Positions 14,504 through 23,062 of a stretch of DNA of 27,101 bases are shown here, piece by piece (the first letter of the stretch is position 1; each line of letters begins with the position of its first letter). Origin of the DNA: Planctomycetota bacterium (lineage in GTDB: Bacteria > Planctomycetota > B15-G4); NCBI GenBank assembly GCA_003644265.1, contig QNBX01000049.1, forward strand, positions 1-27,101, in the 5' to 3' direction. Below the pieces are notes generated by a model that did no database searches, was not told where the DNA came from, and saw only the letters and a program-made list of their open reading frames with translations. The position numbers were made by a program, and so were the translations under genes.

Positions 14504-16378
14504 ATGCTCAGCCGAACTCTTGGCCCGCTGCTGCGCGGCAGCGCCCAGCCCGTCCAACTCCTGATGGCCTGCGTGCTGGGGGCGCTGATCGGCTTCGTCC
14601 CCGGGGCCGCGGACCACCCGGGGCTGCTGGCGGCCCTCGTGGCGCTGCTGCTGGTGCTGAACGCCAACCTGGGCGTGGTGCTGCTGGTGGCCGGCGTGGC
14701 CAAGCTGGCCTGTCTGGCGCTGATGTCGGTCTCGTTCTCGCTGGGCCGCGTGCTGGTGGACGGTGAGGCCACGCGCGCGTTCTTCGCCTGGGCGGTGGAG
14801 GCGCCGGTGCTGGCGCTGCTCGACCTCGACGTGTACGCGGTCACGGGCGGCCTGGTGCTGGGCTTGCTGGTGGGCGTGGTCGGCGGCGTGGTGCTGGTGA
14901 CGACCGTCGGTGGTTTCCGCCGCAAGTTCGCCGGCCTCGAAACCGGCAGCGACAAGTACCAGGCGCTACTGTCCAAGGGCTGGGTGCGTCTGCTCATGTG
15001 GTTGCTGTTGGGCAAGCGCAAGGGCAAGTCCAGCTACGGCGACCTGCTCGAGCGTGGGTTCGGCAACCCGATCCGCGTGCTGGGTGTGGTGCTGGTGGCG
15101 CTGGGCTTCGCCGCGGCCTGGTTCTCGCCGTCGCTGCTGGGGGGGGCCATGCTCGCCAGCGCGGCCCGCTCCGGGTTGGAGGGTGTGCACGGCGCCACGG
15201 TCGACGTGGGCTCCGTCAGCATCGACCTGGCCGAGGGCCGCCTGGTCATCGACGGGCTGGCCATGGCCGACCCCGAGCACCTGGAGCAGGATCTGTTCCG
15301 CGCGACGCGCCTGGAGGCCGACGGCAGCATGGCCGACCTGCTGCGCGGCCGCTTGGCCTTGGACCTGCTGGTGATCAGCGACGCGGCCCAGGGCGCCGTC
15401 CGCTCGAGCCCCGGCGTGCTGGTGGGACAGGCGCGCAGCCCGAGCCCCGCGCCGCCCGCGGCCGACGAGGCGCCGGGCTTCAGCAGCGGCACTCTCTCCA
15501 GCTACCTCGATGATTCGCAGCAGCTGGAGCAGCGCCTGCGACAGGCGCGTGAGTGGCTCGAGAAGCTCTCCGCTGACGACGAGGAGGACGACGAGCGCGG
15601 GCCAGGCGACGAGCCGGGGCTGACGCTGGAGCAGCGCCTGCGTCGCGAGGTGGAGCGCCTGGGCTACGGCCGCGTGCGCTCCCCCGGCCTGCGCAGCTCC
15701 GCGCCGGCGCTGTTGATCCGCAAGCTCGAGGTCCACGGCATGGCCATCCCGGCCTTGGATGGCGAGCTGCTCGACCTCGACGGCAGCCAGCTCTCCAGCG
15801 ATCCCGCGTTGGTGCCCGAGCCCGCGCGCATCAGCCTGGTCTCGCGCCAGGGCACGCTGCGGATGGAGTTGGGCCTGGGCGGTCCGGACGCCCGCGTCGA
15901 AGACAACCTGGTGCGCGTGGCCCTGCACGGCCTCTCGGGCGACACGGTGGGTGCCATGCTGGGAGGCGACAAGCTGTCGGGCGGCACCCTCGACGTGGAC
16001 CTCGACGGCGCCTGGGCCGACGGTCAGGTGGGCCGGCTCGACCTGCCGCTCAACGTGACCCTGCGCGACGTGCTGGTCGACATCGTGGGCGGCCCGCGTC
16101 GTGTCAGCGAGCTGGTGCTGCCGTTCCAGCTCTCGGGCGCCATCGACAACCCGCGCATCCGCTTCGAGGACGACGCGCTCAAGGACGCCATCAAGGCCCA
16201 GGCCATGGCCGTGGTCGATCAGAAGCAGGCTGAACTCGAAGCCAAGGCCGACGAGAAGAAAGCTGAGCTCGAGCGACAGGCCGACAAGCAGAGAGCCGAG
16301 CTCGAGCAGAAGGGCGCCAAGCAGCTGGGTGGTGCGCTCGGCGGGTTGTTCGGCGGGGGCGATGACGACGATGGCTGA
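14504..16378 (+). CDS. TIGR03546-TIGR03545 fusion, AsmA-like envelope protein
   Basis: A 624-residue protein. Residues 1-180 resemble TIGR03546: a polytopic segment beginning QLLMACVLGALIGFVP, with hydrophobic runs near 18-33, 40-78, 95-110 and 113-135. Residues 190-600 resemble TIGR03545, an AsmA-like family: one hydrophobic anchor at 190-208, then a long extracytoplasmic beta-rich region with VDVGSVSIDLAEGRLVIDGLAMADP, a Leu-rich helical insert at about 325-365 and repeated beta strands. Residues 565-610 form a Lys/Glu/Gln-rich coiled coil, and the protein ends in a Gly/Asp-rich tail. These families are usually separate, adjacent genes; AsmA-type proteins are linked to lipid transport or outer-membrane assembly, so an envelope role is likely but unproven. 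The ATG at 14504 has GGGGA 7 nt upstream. Confidence 0.8.
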   Translation: MLSRTLGPLLRGSAQPVQLLMACVLGALIGFVPGAADHPGLLAALVALLLVLNANLGVVLLVAGVAKLACLALMSVSFSLGRVLVDGEATRAFFAWAVEAPVLALLDLDVYAVTGGLVLGLLVGVVGGVVLVTTVGGFRRKFAGLETGSDKYQALLSKGWVRLLMWLLLGKRKGKSSYGDLLERGFGNPIRVLGVVLVALGFAAAWFSPSLLGGAMLASAARSGLEGVHGATVDVGSVSIDLAEGRLVIDGLAMADPEHLEQDLFRATRLEADGSMADLLRGRLALDLLVISDAAQGAVRSSPGVLVGQARSPSPAPPAADEAPGFSSGTLSSYLDDSQQLEQRLRQAREWLEKLSADDEEDDERGPGDEPGLTLEQRLRREVERLGYGRVRSPGLRSSAPALLIRKLEVHGMAIPALDGELLDLDGSQLSSDPALVPEPARISLVSRQGTLRMELGLGGPDARVEDNLVRVALHGLSGDTVGAMLGGDKLSGGTLDVDLDGAWADGQVGRLDLPLNVTLRDVLVDIVGGPRRVSELVLPFQLSGAIDNPRIRFEDDALKDAIKAQAMAVVDQKQAELEAKADEKKAELERQADKQRAELEQKGAKQLGGALGGLFGGGDDDDG

Positions 16379-16596
16379 GCCGTGATCACGCTGCGAGCAG
16401 CCCGCTCCCGGGCGTCCGAGCCGGGCCCAACGGCGGCCCTCGCCGGGGCGCGGCTGCCGTTCCGCTGCTGTGGCGTGTCCGGCCGGGGCGGCTCTGACGA
16501 CGGGATCGTGTCGTCTCCAGGCCCCGGCTTGGGCCGCGCGCCCTCTCCCCGTTAGTCTCTGTGTCCTTCGTGTCCGTCCTGTCCCCTGAGGCCAAC
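16379..16596 (+). other. Intergenic region before M3 peptidase gene
   Basis: This 218-bp gap starts just after the fusion gene with a 10-bp perfect palindrome (CGTGATCACG at 16381-16390) and later contains a GACGAC/GTCGTC stem (16496-16515) with an 8-nt loop. Just before the peptidase start a pyrimidine-rich run with TGTCC repeats occurs (about 16560-16585). I see no clear promoter; a terminator for the fusion gene or a read-through operon are both possible. Confidence 0.4.
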
Positions 16597-18633
16597 ATGC
16601 GTATTTGCTCCCTCGCCGCTCTGACGCTCGCGGTGGCCCTCTGCAACGCCTGCTCCATGCCCTTCTCCGGTTCGTCCGAGGAGGCGCCCTGGCTCCTGGC
16701 GGACACGCCGCTGAACCGTGACGCCGCGACGCTCAGCGCGGACACCGACGCGCACATCGCCTCGGCCCGCGAGCTGCGCGACCGCATCGTGGCCATCGAC
16801 GGCGAGCACACCGTCGAGAACACGCTCGAGCTCTACAACGAGCTCGAGATGCACCTGGGCGCCGCGGGCAACGACTGCCAGCTCCTCGAGGCCGTGCACA
16901 CCCAGGCCGACGTGCGCGAGGCGGCCCAGGAGGGCGCCCGCCGCGTGAGCGAGTACGGCACCGAGCTGGGCCTCGACCGCGAGCTCTACGCGGCGCTGCT
17001 CGCGCTGGATACCACTGAAGAGGACGAGTCGACGCGCTGGGCGCACAGCAAGATCCTGCGGGAGTACCGCCGCTCTGGGGTCGACAAGGACGAGGCCACG
17101 CGCAGTGCCATCAGGCAGCTGGACGCCGATCTGGTGCTGATCGGCCAGGCCTTCGACGAGAACATCCGCAACGCCGTGCTCGAGGTCGAGACCACGGTCG
17201 CTGGTCTGGCCGGTCTGCCCGACGATTTCCTGGCCTCGCACCCGGCCGCGGACGACGGCACGGTCACGGTCAACACGACCTACCCTGACTACCAGCCGAT
17301 CATGCGCTACGCCACCGATCTGGACCTGCGTCGGCGCCTGTTCATGCAGTACAAGAACCGCGCCTATCCGGAGAACCTGTCGGTCCTGTCCGACTTGCTG
17401 GTCGGGCGCGAGCGCTACGCCAAGCTGCTGGGCTATCCCGACTGGGTCGCCTACCGCACCGAGCCGCTCATGATCGGATCGGGTGAGGCGGCGGACGCGT
17501 TCATCGAGAAGGTGGCGGCGCTGGCGCGCCCCGTGTCCCAGCGCGACATGGCCCGCCTGCTGGAGCGCAAGCGCCGTGACCACCCGTCGGCCACCGACGT
17601 GGAGGAGTTCGAGGGCGGCTTGTACGGCAACCTGGTGCGCAAGGAGGGCTTCGACTTCGACTCCCAGGCGCTGCGCCCGTACCTGGAGTTCGAGCGGGTG
17701 CGCGAGGGCATCTTCGACCTGAGCGCGCGCCTGTTCGAGCTGCGCTTCGAGCCCGCCCCGGGCCTGGAGCTGTGGCACGAGAGCGTGACGGCCTGGAACG
17801 TCTATGACGACCAGGGTCAGCTGGGTCGCTTCTACCTCGACCTGTTCCCGCGCGAGAGCAAGTACGGCCACGCGGCCTGCTTCCCGTACCGCATCGGCGT
17901 GGGCGAGGAGCGGCTGCCCCAGGCCGTACTGGTGTGCAACTTCCCCGATCCCGCCAAGGCGCCCAACGGCGTGGCCTTGATGGAGTTCGGCCAGGTGAGC
18001 ACGTTCTTCCACGAGTTCGGCCACCTGCTGCACATGATGCTGTCGGGGCGCCAGCACTGGATGCAGAACTCCGGCTTCGGCGTGGAGTGGGACTTCGTGG
18101 AGGCGCCCTCGCAGATGCTCGAGGAGTTCCTGCTGGAGCCCGAGGTGCTGCAGTCCTTCGCCGTGCACCACGAGACCGGCGAGGTCGTGCCCAGCGACCT
18201 GATCGAGAAGCTGCGCAGGTCGTCCGAGTTCGGCAAAGGCTCGGGGACCATGCGCCAGATGTACTACGCGGCGGTCTCGCTGCACAGCCATCTGGCCGAC
18301 CCGACCGATCTGGACACGACGCGCCTGAGCAGCGCGCTGGCGCACGAGTTCAGCCCCTATGATCCCGTGCCCGACACCCACATGCAGTGCAGCTTCGGGC
18401 ACCTGTCGGGCTACTCGTGCATCTACTACACGTACATGTGGTCCAAGGTCATGGCCAAGGACATGTACAGCCGCTTCTCGGAGGAGGGCGTGCTGAACCC
18501 CGCGGTGGCGCGGGCCTATCGCGACGCGGTGCTCGCGCCGGGTGGCTCCAAGCCCGCTGGCGAACTGGTGGCGGACTTCCTCGGGCGCGAGCGCAGCTTC
18601 GATGCGTTCCGCGAGTGGCTCAAGCGCAAGTAG
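16597..18633 (+). CDS. Exported M3-family zinc metallopeptidase (oligopeptidase)
   Basis: A 678-residue thimet-oligopeptidase-like M3A peptidase, degrading short peptides. The zinc motif HEFGH lies at residues 472-476, in the family context STFFHEFGHLLHMML, and Glu502 in DFVEAPSQMLEEF is the expected third ligand. The C-terminal FGHLSGYSCIYYTYMWSKVMAKDMYSRF matches the substrate-side region of the family. Residues 1-20 are hydrophobic with two Cys, so it is exported, possibly as a lipoprotein (LCNAC is a weak lipobox; Cys20 would be acylated). Most bacterial M3 enzymes are cytoplasmic, so an exported form suggests periplasmic peptide clearance. The ATG at 16597 is preferred over the GTG at 16561 because it has GAGG upstream and a proper signal. 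Confidence 0.94.
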   Translation: MRICSLAALTLAVALCNACSMPFSGSSEEAPWLLADTPLNRDAATLSADTDAHIASARELRDRIVAIDGEHTVENTLELYNELEMHLGAAGNDCQLLEAVHTQADVREAAQEGARRVSEYGTELGLDRELYAALLALDTTEEDESTRWAHSKILREYRRSGVDKDEATRSAIRQLDADLVLIGQAFDENIRNAVLEVETTVAGLAGLPDDFLASHPAADDGTVTVNTTYPDYQPIMRYATDLDLRRRLFMQYKNRAYPENLSVLSDLLVGRERYAKLLGYPDWVAYRTEPLMIGSGEAADAFIEKVAALARPVSQRDMARLLERKRRDHPSATDVEEFEGGLYGNLVRKEGFDFDSQALRPYLEFERVREGIFDLSARLFELRFEPAPGLELWHESVTAWNVYDDQGQLGRFYLDLFPRESKYGHAACFPYRIGVGEERLPQAVLVCNFPDPAKAPNGVALMEFGQVSTFFHEFGHLLHMMLSGRQHWMQNSGFGVEWDFVEAPSQMLEEFLLEPEVLQSFAVHHETGEVVPSDLIEKLRRSSEFGKGSGTMRQMYYAAVSLHSHLADPTDLDTTRLSSALAHEFSPYDPVPDTHMQCSFGHLSGYSCIYYTYMWSKVMAKDMYSRFSEEGVLNPAVARAYRDAVLAPGGSKPAGELVADFLGRERSFDAFREWLKRK

Positions 18634-18888
18634 CCGGCGCTTGCCGTTGGTCGCAGCGCCGCGGCTGCTGCGCAGGCCCAAGCCGCTGGCCCCATGACGC
18701 GGCGTGGGAGAGACCTGGCTGGTGGGGGTCGGGCTATCGGGGGTGGTCCCGGGGGTCCACCACCAGCCAGGAGATCCTTCACTCGCCAACCAGTGGATGC
18801 TATGGGCCGTCCTGATTCTCCTATCAGATCGGACATCTTTCGTCGGCGCTGTGTGGCGCATGCGCTGAACGGACTGGGCTTCGGCTGT
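18634..18888. other. Convergent intergenic region with large stem-loop
   Basis: This 255-bp gap lies between the stop of the M3 peptidase gene (plus) and the stop of glcF (minus). Its main element is a stem-loop with 12-bp perfect arms at 18714-18725 and 18760-18771 (CCTGGCTGGTGG and its complement) and a 34-nt G-rich loop. There is no T-run on either side, so it is at best a factor-dependent or bidirectional terminator. I found no gene. Confidence 0.5.
18714..18771. terminator. Candidate bidirectional terminator stem-loop
   Basis: A 12-bp perfect inverted repeat around a 34-nt loop between two converging genes. Position and symmetry favour a terminator for both transcripts, but the lack of a U-tract keeps confidence low. 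Confidence 0.4.
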
Positions 18889-20172
18889 TTACTCCGCCTG
18901 GGGGCCGTGACAGGCGCGGTCGAGCAGGGTCAGCGGGTGTTCGCAGCGCAGCTCGCTGCCGGCGGCGTGGGCCTGGGCGGACAGGTGCAGCAGGCAGCCG
19001 GCGTTGGCCGTCGCGATCACGTCGGCCCCCGCGCTCGCGGCCTGGGACAGCTTGGCCGCCGCCAGGGCGCTGGCGGGTTCGGGCTGCAGCAGGTTGTAGA
19101 TGCCGGCGCTGCCGCAGCAGCGGTCGCTGGCCGCGGGGTGTACGAGCTGCGCGCCGGGCAGGGCGCCCAGGAGCCGCGCGGTCAGCCCGGGCAAGCGCTG
19201 GGCGTGGGCCAGGTGGCAGGCGTCCAGGCAGGCCACGGAGCCGGGCAGGGCAGCGCTCGCGGGCGGCAGGCCCAGCTCGTCCAGCAGCTCCAGTGCGTCG
19301 CGCACCAACGCGGCCAGGGCGCGGGCGCGCGGCAGCATCTCCGGGTCGTGCTGCAGCAGCCGCGCAGACTCCTTGAGCGCCGAGCCGCAGCCTGCCGAGG
19401 TGACCACGATGGCGTCCAAGGGGCCCGCGTCGCCGAAGGCCTCCAGGTTGGTCAGCAGCAGCCGGCGCGCGCCGTCCAGGTCGCCGGCGTGGGCGTGCAG
19501 CGCGCCGCAGCAGGCCTGGCTGCGCGGCACGATGACCTCGCAGCCCGCGGAGCTCAGCAGCCGCGCGGCGGCCTCGCTCACGTGGCCCAGCACGCTCCCG
19601 CCCACGCAGCCGGTGAGCAGCCCCACGCGCGGGCGGCGTCCGTCGGCGCGCGCGTGGAGCGCCTCTGTGCGCTCCGGCAAGCGCGCCACCCGTGGGGGCG
19701 TGGCGGCCAACAGAGCGGCCGCCGCTCCCAGGCGCCCCGGCAGCAGGGCTGCGGCCGCCCGCGCCAGGCCGCTGGCTACCGTCAGAGCGAGCAGCCGCGA
19801 TCCCAGGCGCTGCAGGCGCGGGGGCAGGGCCACCAGCGTCAGGGCCAGGCGCTCGCTGCGCCGTCGTCCGGGGTCGCGCGCCGGGTGCTCGCGCAGGGCC
19901 ACGCGCGCCGCCTGCAGGTGCTCGCCGTAGGGCACTCCCGAGGGGCAGGCCGTCTCGCAGGCGCGGCACCCCAGGCACAGATCGAGGTGCCTCACCACGC
20001 TGGGCGTGGGCTGCAGCGTGCCGTCTTCCAGACCCTGCATGAGCACCAATCGGCCGCGGGGTGAGTCGAGCTCGCTGCCCAGCACGTCGTAGGTCGGGCA
20101 GGCTGGCAGGCAGAAGCCGCAGTGGATGCACGGCGCGTTGGTCGGCAAGCCGGCTGGGGAGCTCGTGTCCAT
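18889..20172 (-). CDS. glcF: Glycolate oxidase iron-sulfur subunit GlcF
   Basis: A 427-residue electron-transfer subunit of glycolate oxidase. Two ferredoxin-like 4Fe-4S motifs occur near the N-terminus: CIHCGFCLPAC (Cys15, 18, 21, 25) and CLGCRACETACPSG (Cys66, 69, 72, 76). Two CCG-type domains follow, with SQACCGALHAHAGD and SDRCCGSAGIYN, as in the CCG family of GlcF and LldF-like subunits. It is expected to pass electrons from GlcDE to the quinone pool. The ATG at 20172 is chosen: GGAGG lies 9 nt upstream, inside the end of glcE, and the glcE stop is only 2 nt away. The sequence is Ala/Arg-rich but otherwise typical. It is the third gene of glcDEF. Confidence 0.95.
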   Translation of the reverse strand: MDTSSPAGLPTNAPCIHCGFCLPACPTYDVLGSELDSPRGRLVLMQGLEDGTLQPTPSVVRHLDLCLGCRACETACPSGVPYGEHLQAARVALREHPARDPGRRRSERLALTLVALPPRLQRLGSRLLALTVASGLARAAAALLPGRLGAAAALLAATPPRVARLPERTEALHARADGRRPRVGLLTGCVGGSVLGHVSEAAARLLSSAGCEVIVPRSQACCGALHAHAGDLDGARRLLLTNLEAFGDAGPLDAIVVTSAGCGSALKESARLLQHDPEMLPRARALAALVRDALELLDELGLPPASAALPGSVACLDACHLAHAQRLPGLTARLLGALPGAQLVHPAASDRCCGSAGIYNLLQPEPASALAAAKLSQAASAGADVIATANAGCLLHLSAQAHAAGSELRCEHPLTLLDRACHGPQAE

Positions 20173-20174
20173 GC

Positions 20175-21416
20175 TCAGAGGCCTCCCACGAAGCGCCCGG
20201 CCACCAGCGCGCCGCTCGGATCGAAGGCCTGCTTCACGCGCCTCATGAGCGCCAGGTCGGGCGGGGGAGCTCCCCACACCAGGTCGGGTTCGTGGGTCAG
20301 TCCGGGGGCGCCGGCCAGCAGCACCACGTGACCGTGGTTGCGTAGCGCCATCAGCAAGGCGGGCAGGTCGCAGCCGCTGCGGGGCGCGACGAAGGCCTGG
20401 CCGAGCCCGGGGCGAAGCTGCATGCGCGCGCCGGGAGCGACCGTGTCCACGCAGGCCAGCGCGTCCCGCAGCCGCGAGGGTCGACCCCAGAAGCGCAGCA
20501 CGTCGGCGCCGTGCTCGCCACCGAGGGCCGCGACGGGATCGTCCAGCCCGAGACGCAGGCGCGCGGCGGATTCGCTGTCGGCGGCGTTTGCTGTGCCGGG
20601 CGAGCCGGGCGAGCGGGCAGCGTGGCTAACGCCAGGGGCGCTCAACGCGCTGAGCGTGAGCGTGCCCTGATGGCCGTCGCCACGCAGCAGCTCTTGCGCC
20701 CGCGCGGTCTCGCCGACGACACGTTCATGCCGACCGTCGAAGCCCAGCACGAGCTGCACGGAACAGGCGCCGACCAGCACGTCGACAAAGGACGGCCGGG
20801 CAGGGGAGGACAGCACGGTCGCCGCCCCACGCAGGGCCTGCTCGCGTCGTTCGTAGCCGCAGACCAACGTGGCCTGGACCGGCGGACGCGGCCAGAGCTT
20901 GAAGGACGCCTCCACCACCACGCCGAGCGTGCCCAGGGAACCTGCCAGCAGGCGCGGCAGGTCGTAGCCCGCGACGTTCTTGACCACCCGGCCGCGCCCG
21001 CGCACCAGGGTGCCGTCGGGCAGGGCCACGCGCACGCCCACCAGATCGTCGCGCAGCCGGCCGTAGCGCAGGTCGAGGGCGCCGTCCGCTCCCGATGCCA
21101 GCAGCCCGCCCACGCTGCCGCGGCGCCGATAAGGCTGGTGCGGCAAGCACTGATCATGGGCGGCCAGCAGGTCAGCGAGCGTGGCCAGCGGCATGCCGGC
21201 CTGCACCGTCAGGGTCAGGTCCTCGGCGTCGTGCGCCACCACGCCGTCCAGGGCTGCGGTGGAGAGGCGCAGGCCCGGGCGTTGGCCGCGGGCGGCCGGT
21301 CCGTGGCGCGTGCCCAGCCCCGCGGGCAGCACCTTGTGCCCGGCGGCCGCGGCGTCGGCCAGGGCCTGGGCCAACTGCTCGGCCGTGGCGGGCGCCAGGG
21401 AGGGGACGGCGCTCAC
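20175..21416 (-). CDS. glcE: Glycolate oxidase FAD-binding subunit GlcE
   Basis: A 413-residue FAD-binding (PCMH-type) subunit. PAGLGTRHGP, the SVGGLLASGADG stretch, the LRYGRLRDDLVGVRVALPDGTLVRG block and KNVAGYDLPRLLAGSLGTLGVV are the typical FAD-site signatures, and the C-terminus ends AFDPSGALVAGRFVGGL, as expected for GlcE. Together with GlcD it forms the glycolate-oxidising core, with GlcF carrying electrons. A low-complexity stretch rich in Ser, Pro, Gly and Ala (SPGSPGTANAADS) near residues 260-280 lies in a loop. The start is the GTG at 21416, which overlaps the glcD stop by 4 bases (GTGA), a classic coupled arrangement; a longer frame extends into glcD but lacks homology. Confidence 0.94.
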   Translation of the reverse strand: MSAVPSLAPATAEQLAQALADAAAAGHKVLPAGLGTRHGPAARGQRPGLRLSTAALDGVVAHDAEDLTLTVQAGMPLATLADLLAAHDQCLPHQPYRRRGSVGGLLASGADGALDLRYGRLRDDLVGVRVALPDGTLVRGRGRVVKNVAGYDLPRLLAGSLGTLGVVVEASFKLWPRPPVQATLVCGYERREQALRGAATVLSSPARPSFVDVLVGACSVQLVLGFDGRHERVVGETARAQELLRGDGHQGTLTLSALSAPGVSHAARSPGSPGTANAADSESAARLRLGLDDPVAALGGEHGADVLRFWGRPSRLRDALACVDTVAPGARMQLRPGLGQAFVAPRSGCDLPALLMALRNHGHVVLLAGAPGLTHEPDLVWGAPPPDLALMRRVKQAFDPSGALVAGRFVGGL

Positions 21417-23062
21417 GACGATCTGCCCGCCCGTTGCCGCGCCTCGCCGCAGCCCTGTCCCAACGGCAGCAGCTTGCCGGGGTTGCACAGACCCTCGGGG
21501 TCGAAGGCCGCGCGCAGCCGCGCCATGGCGGCCAGGTCGTCGGGGTCGAACAGCAGCCCCATCCACTCGCGCTTCTCGACGCCCACGCCGTGCTCGCCGG
21601 TGAGCGAGCCGCCCAGCTCGACGCAGCGCCGCAGGATCTCGCCGCCCGCCCGCACGGCGCGCCGGCGCGTCTCTTCGTCGTCGTGATCAAACAGGATGCA
21701 AGGGTGCAGGTTGCCATCGCCCGCGTGGAACACGTTGGCGATGCGCAGGCCGTAGCGCTCGGCCACGCCGCGCACATGCGCGAGCATCTGCGGCAGCAGG
21801 CTGCGGGGGATGACGCCGTCTTGCGTGTAGTAGTTGGCGCAGATGCGACCCAAGGCCCCAAAAGCCAGCTTGCGCGCGCGCCACACGGCGGCACGTTCGG
21901 TCGGGTCGACCGCCAGGGTCAGCTGCAGCGCGCCGTGCTCGCGGCACAGGGCGGTGGCCTGGTCGAAGTCGGCGTCCATGCCGGGCTCGGGGCCGTCCAT
22001 CTCCAGCAGCAACAGCGCGCCGGCGCCGGGCGGGAACTCGAACCCGAAGGCGGCGCTCAGGGCCTCCACCACCTGGGCGTCCAGCAGCTCCAGCGCGGCG
22101 GGCACGATGCCCGCGGCGATCAAGGCCGACACCGCACCGCAGGCCGTCTCGACCTCGGGAAACGCCACCAGCGCCGTGCGCACGGACTCGGGCAGGCGGA
22201 CCAGATTCACATCGACGCGCGTCACGATGCCCAACGTGCCCTCGCTGCCCACCAGCAGCGCGGTCAGGTCGTAGCCCGGACGCTCGGCGCCGCCGATCTG
22301 CACGCGCTCGCCCTCGGGTGTGATCAGCTCGAGCCCGCGGACGTGGTTGACGGTGACCCCGTGGGTCAGCGTGTGCGGCCCGCCCGAGTTGTGGGCCACG
22401 TTGCCGCCCAGGGTGCAGACCGATTGGCTGGAGGGGTCGGGGGCGTAGTACAGGCCGTGGGCCGCGGCGGCAGCGCTCACCGCGAGGTTGGCCACGCCGG
22501 GTTCGCAGCGCGCCAGGCGGTCCTCGGGTTCCAGCGACAGGATGCGATTCATGCGGTTGAGGCCGATGATCACGCCGCCGTCGGGGGCGGCGTCGTGCGC
22601 AGGCTGCGTGGGGGCGTGGTGTGCAGGCTGCGTGGGGGCGTGGTGCGCAGGCTGCGTGGGGGCGTGGTGCGCAGGCTGCGTTGGGGCGTCGTGCGCAGGC
22701 TGCGTGGGGGCGTCGTGCTGACCGGGGCCGGACGCGCTGGCGTGGGGGGCGCTGGGCGTCGCCGCGTCGCGAAGCACGGACTTGCCGAGGGCCAGCGCGC
22801 CGCCCGACAGGCCCGTGCCCGCGCCGCGCGCCACGAAGGGCTGGCCGTGCCGGCGGCAGGTCAGGACCACGGCCTGGACCTGCTCGGTGTTCGACGGCAG
22901 CACCACCGCGGCGGGCTGGGCCGCGTGCATGCTGGATCCGTCGCTGGCGTAGACCAGCAGCTCCTCGCGCTCGTGCAGCACGGCGTCGGTGCCGACGATG
23001 GCGGCCAGCTCGTCGAGCAGCCGGGCGCGGGATGTCGGCGTCCGTTGGGCCTGGAGGCTCAC
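21413..23062 (-). CDS. glcD: Glycolate oxidase FAD subunit GlcD with repeat insertion
   Basis: A 549-residue flavoprotein that oxidises glycolate (or D-lactate-like 2-hydroxy acids) to the 2-oxo acid. Family marks are the FAD site RGAGTGLSGGA (residues 79-89), the LGGNVAHNSGGPH stretch, the VGSEGTLGIVT block, and the C-terminal NVFHAGDGNLHP, LTGEHGVGVEK and FDPEGLCNPGKLLP. Typical GlcD proteins are about 480-500 residues; the excess comes from a roughly 65-residue loop at 94-160 with five copies of an 8-residue unit close to HHAPTQPA. The loop replaces a short turn directly after the FAD-loop helix and before the GGVIIGLNRMNRIL strand, so the fold core is intact. The GTG at 23062 is the only possible start, as an in-frame TGA lies just upstream. 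It has no ribosome site but overlaps a 27-codon frame. Confidence 0.95.
   Translation of the reverse strand: MSLQAQRTPTSRARLLDELAAIVGTDAVLHEREELLVYASDGSSMHAAQPAAVVLPSNTEQVQAVVLTCRRHGQPFVARGAGTGLSGGALALGKSVLRDAATPSAPHASASGPGQHDAPTQPAHDAPTQPAHHAPTQPAHHAPTQPAHHAPTQPAHDAAPDGGVIIGLNRMNRILSLEPEDRLARCEPGVANLAVSAAAAAHGLYYAPDPSSQSVCTLGGNVAHNSGGPHTLTHGVTVNHVRGLELITPEGERVQIGGAERPGYDLTALLVGSEGTLGIVTRVDVNLVRLPESVRTALVAFPEVETACGAVSALIAAGIVPAALELLDAQVVEALSAAFGFEFPPGAGALLLLEMDGPEPGMDADFDQATALCREHGALQLTLAVDPTERAAVWRARKLAFGALGRICANYYTQDGVIPRSLLPQMLAHVRGVAERYGLRIANVFHAGDGNLHPCILFDHDDEETRRRAVRAGGEILRRCVELGGSLTGEHGVGVEKREWMGLLFDPDDLAAMARLRAAFDPEGLCNPGKLLPLGQGCGEARQRAGRSS
22596..22715 (-). repeat. 24-bp minisatellite, 5 units, inside glcD
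   Basis: Five head-to-tail 24-bp units run without interruption (start points 22596, 22620, 22644, 22668 and 22692). Plus-strand consensus is TGCGCAGGCTGCGTGGGGGC followed by GTGG or GTCG. The units differ at only a few bases. On the coding strand each encodes one 8-residue unit such as HHAPTQPA. It is in frame with the gene and could change copy number without frameshift. Confidence 0.95.

Noticed and set aside
13123..15027. N-terminal extension of the cyclophilin-FKBP frame to 634 residues
   Set aside because: The extension is Ser/Thr/Pro/Arg-rich, overlaps the divergent fusion gene, and would bury the signal peptide at MRSATT.
16552..18861. A 769-codon antisense frame over the M3 peptidase
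   Set aside because: The opposite strand encodes a complete M3 peptidase with its zinc motif; the antisense product is low-complexity His/Gln/Val/Leu/Arg repeat-like sequence.
22596..22715. CRISPR-like array
   Set aside because: The units are head-to-tail without spacers and in frame inside glcD; this is a minisatellite.
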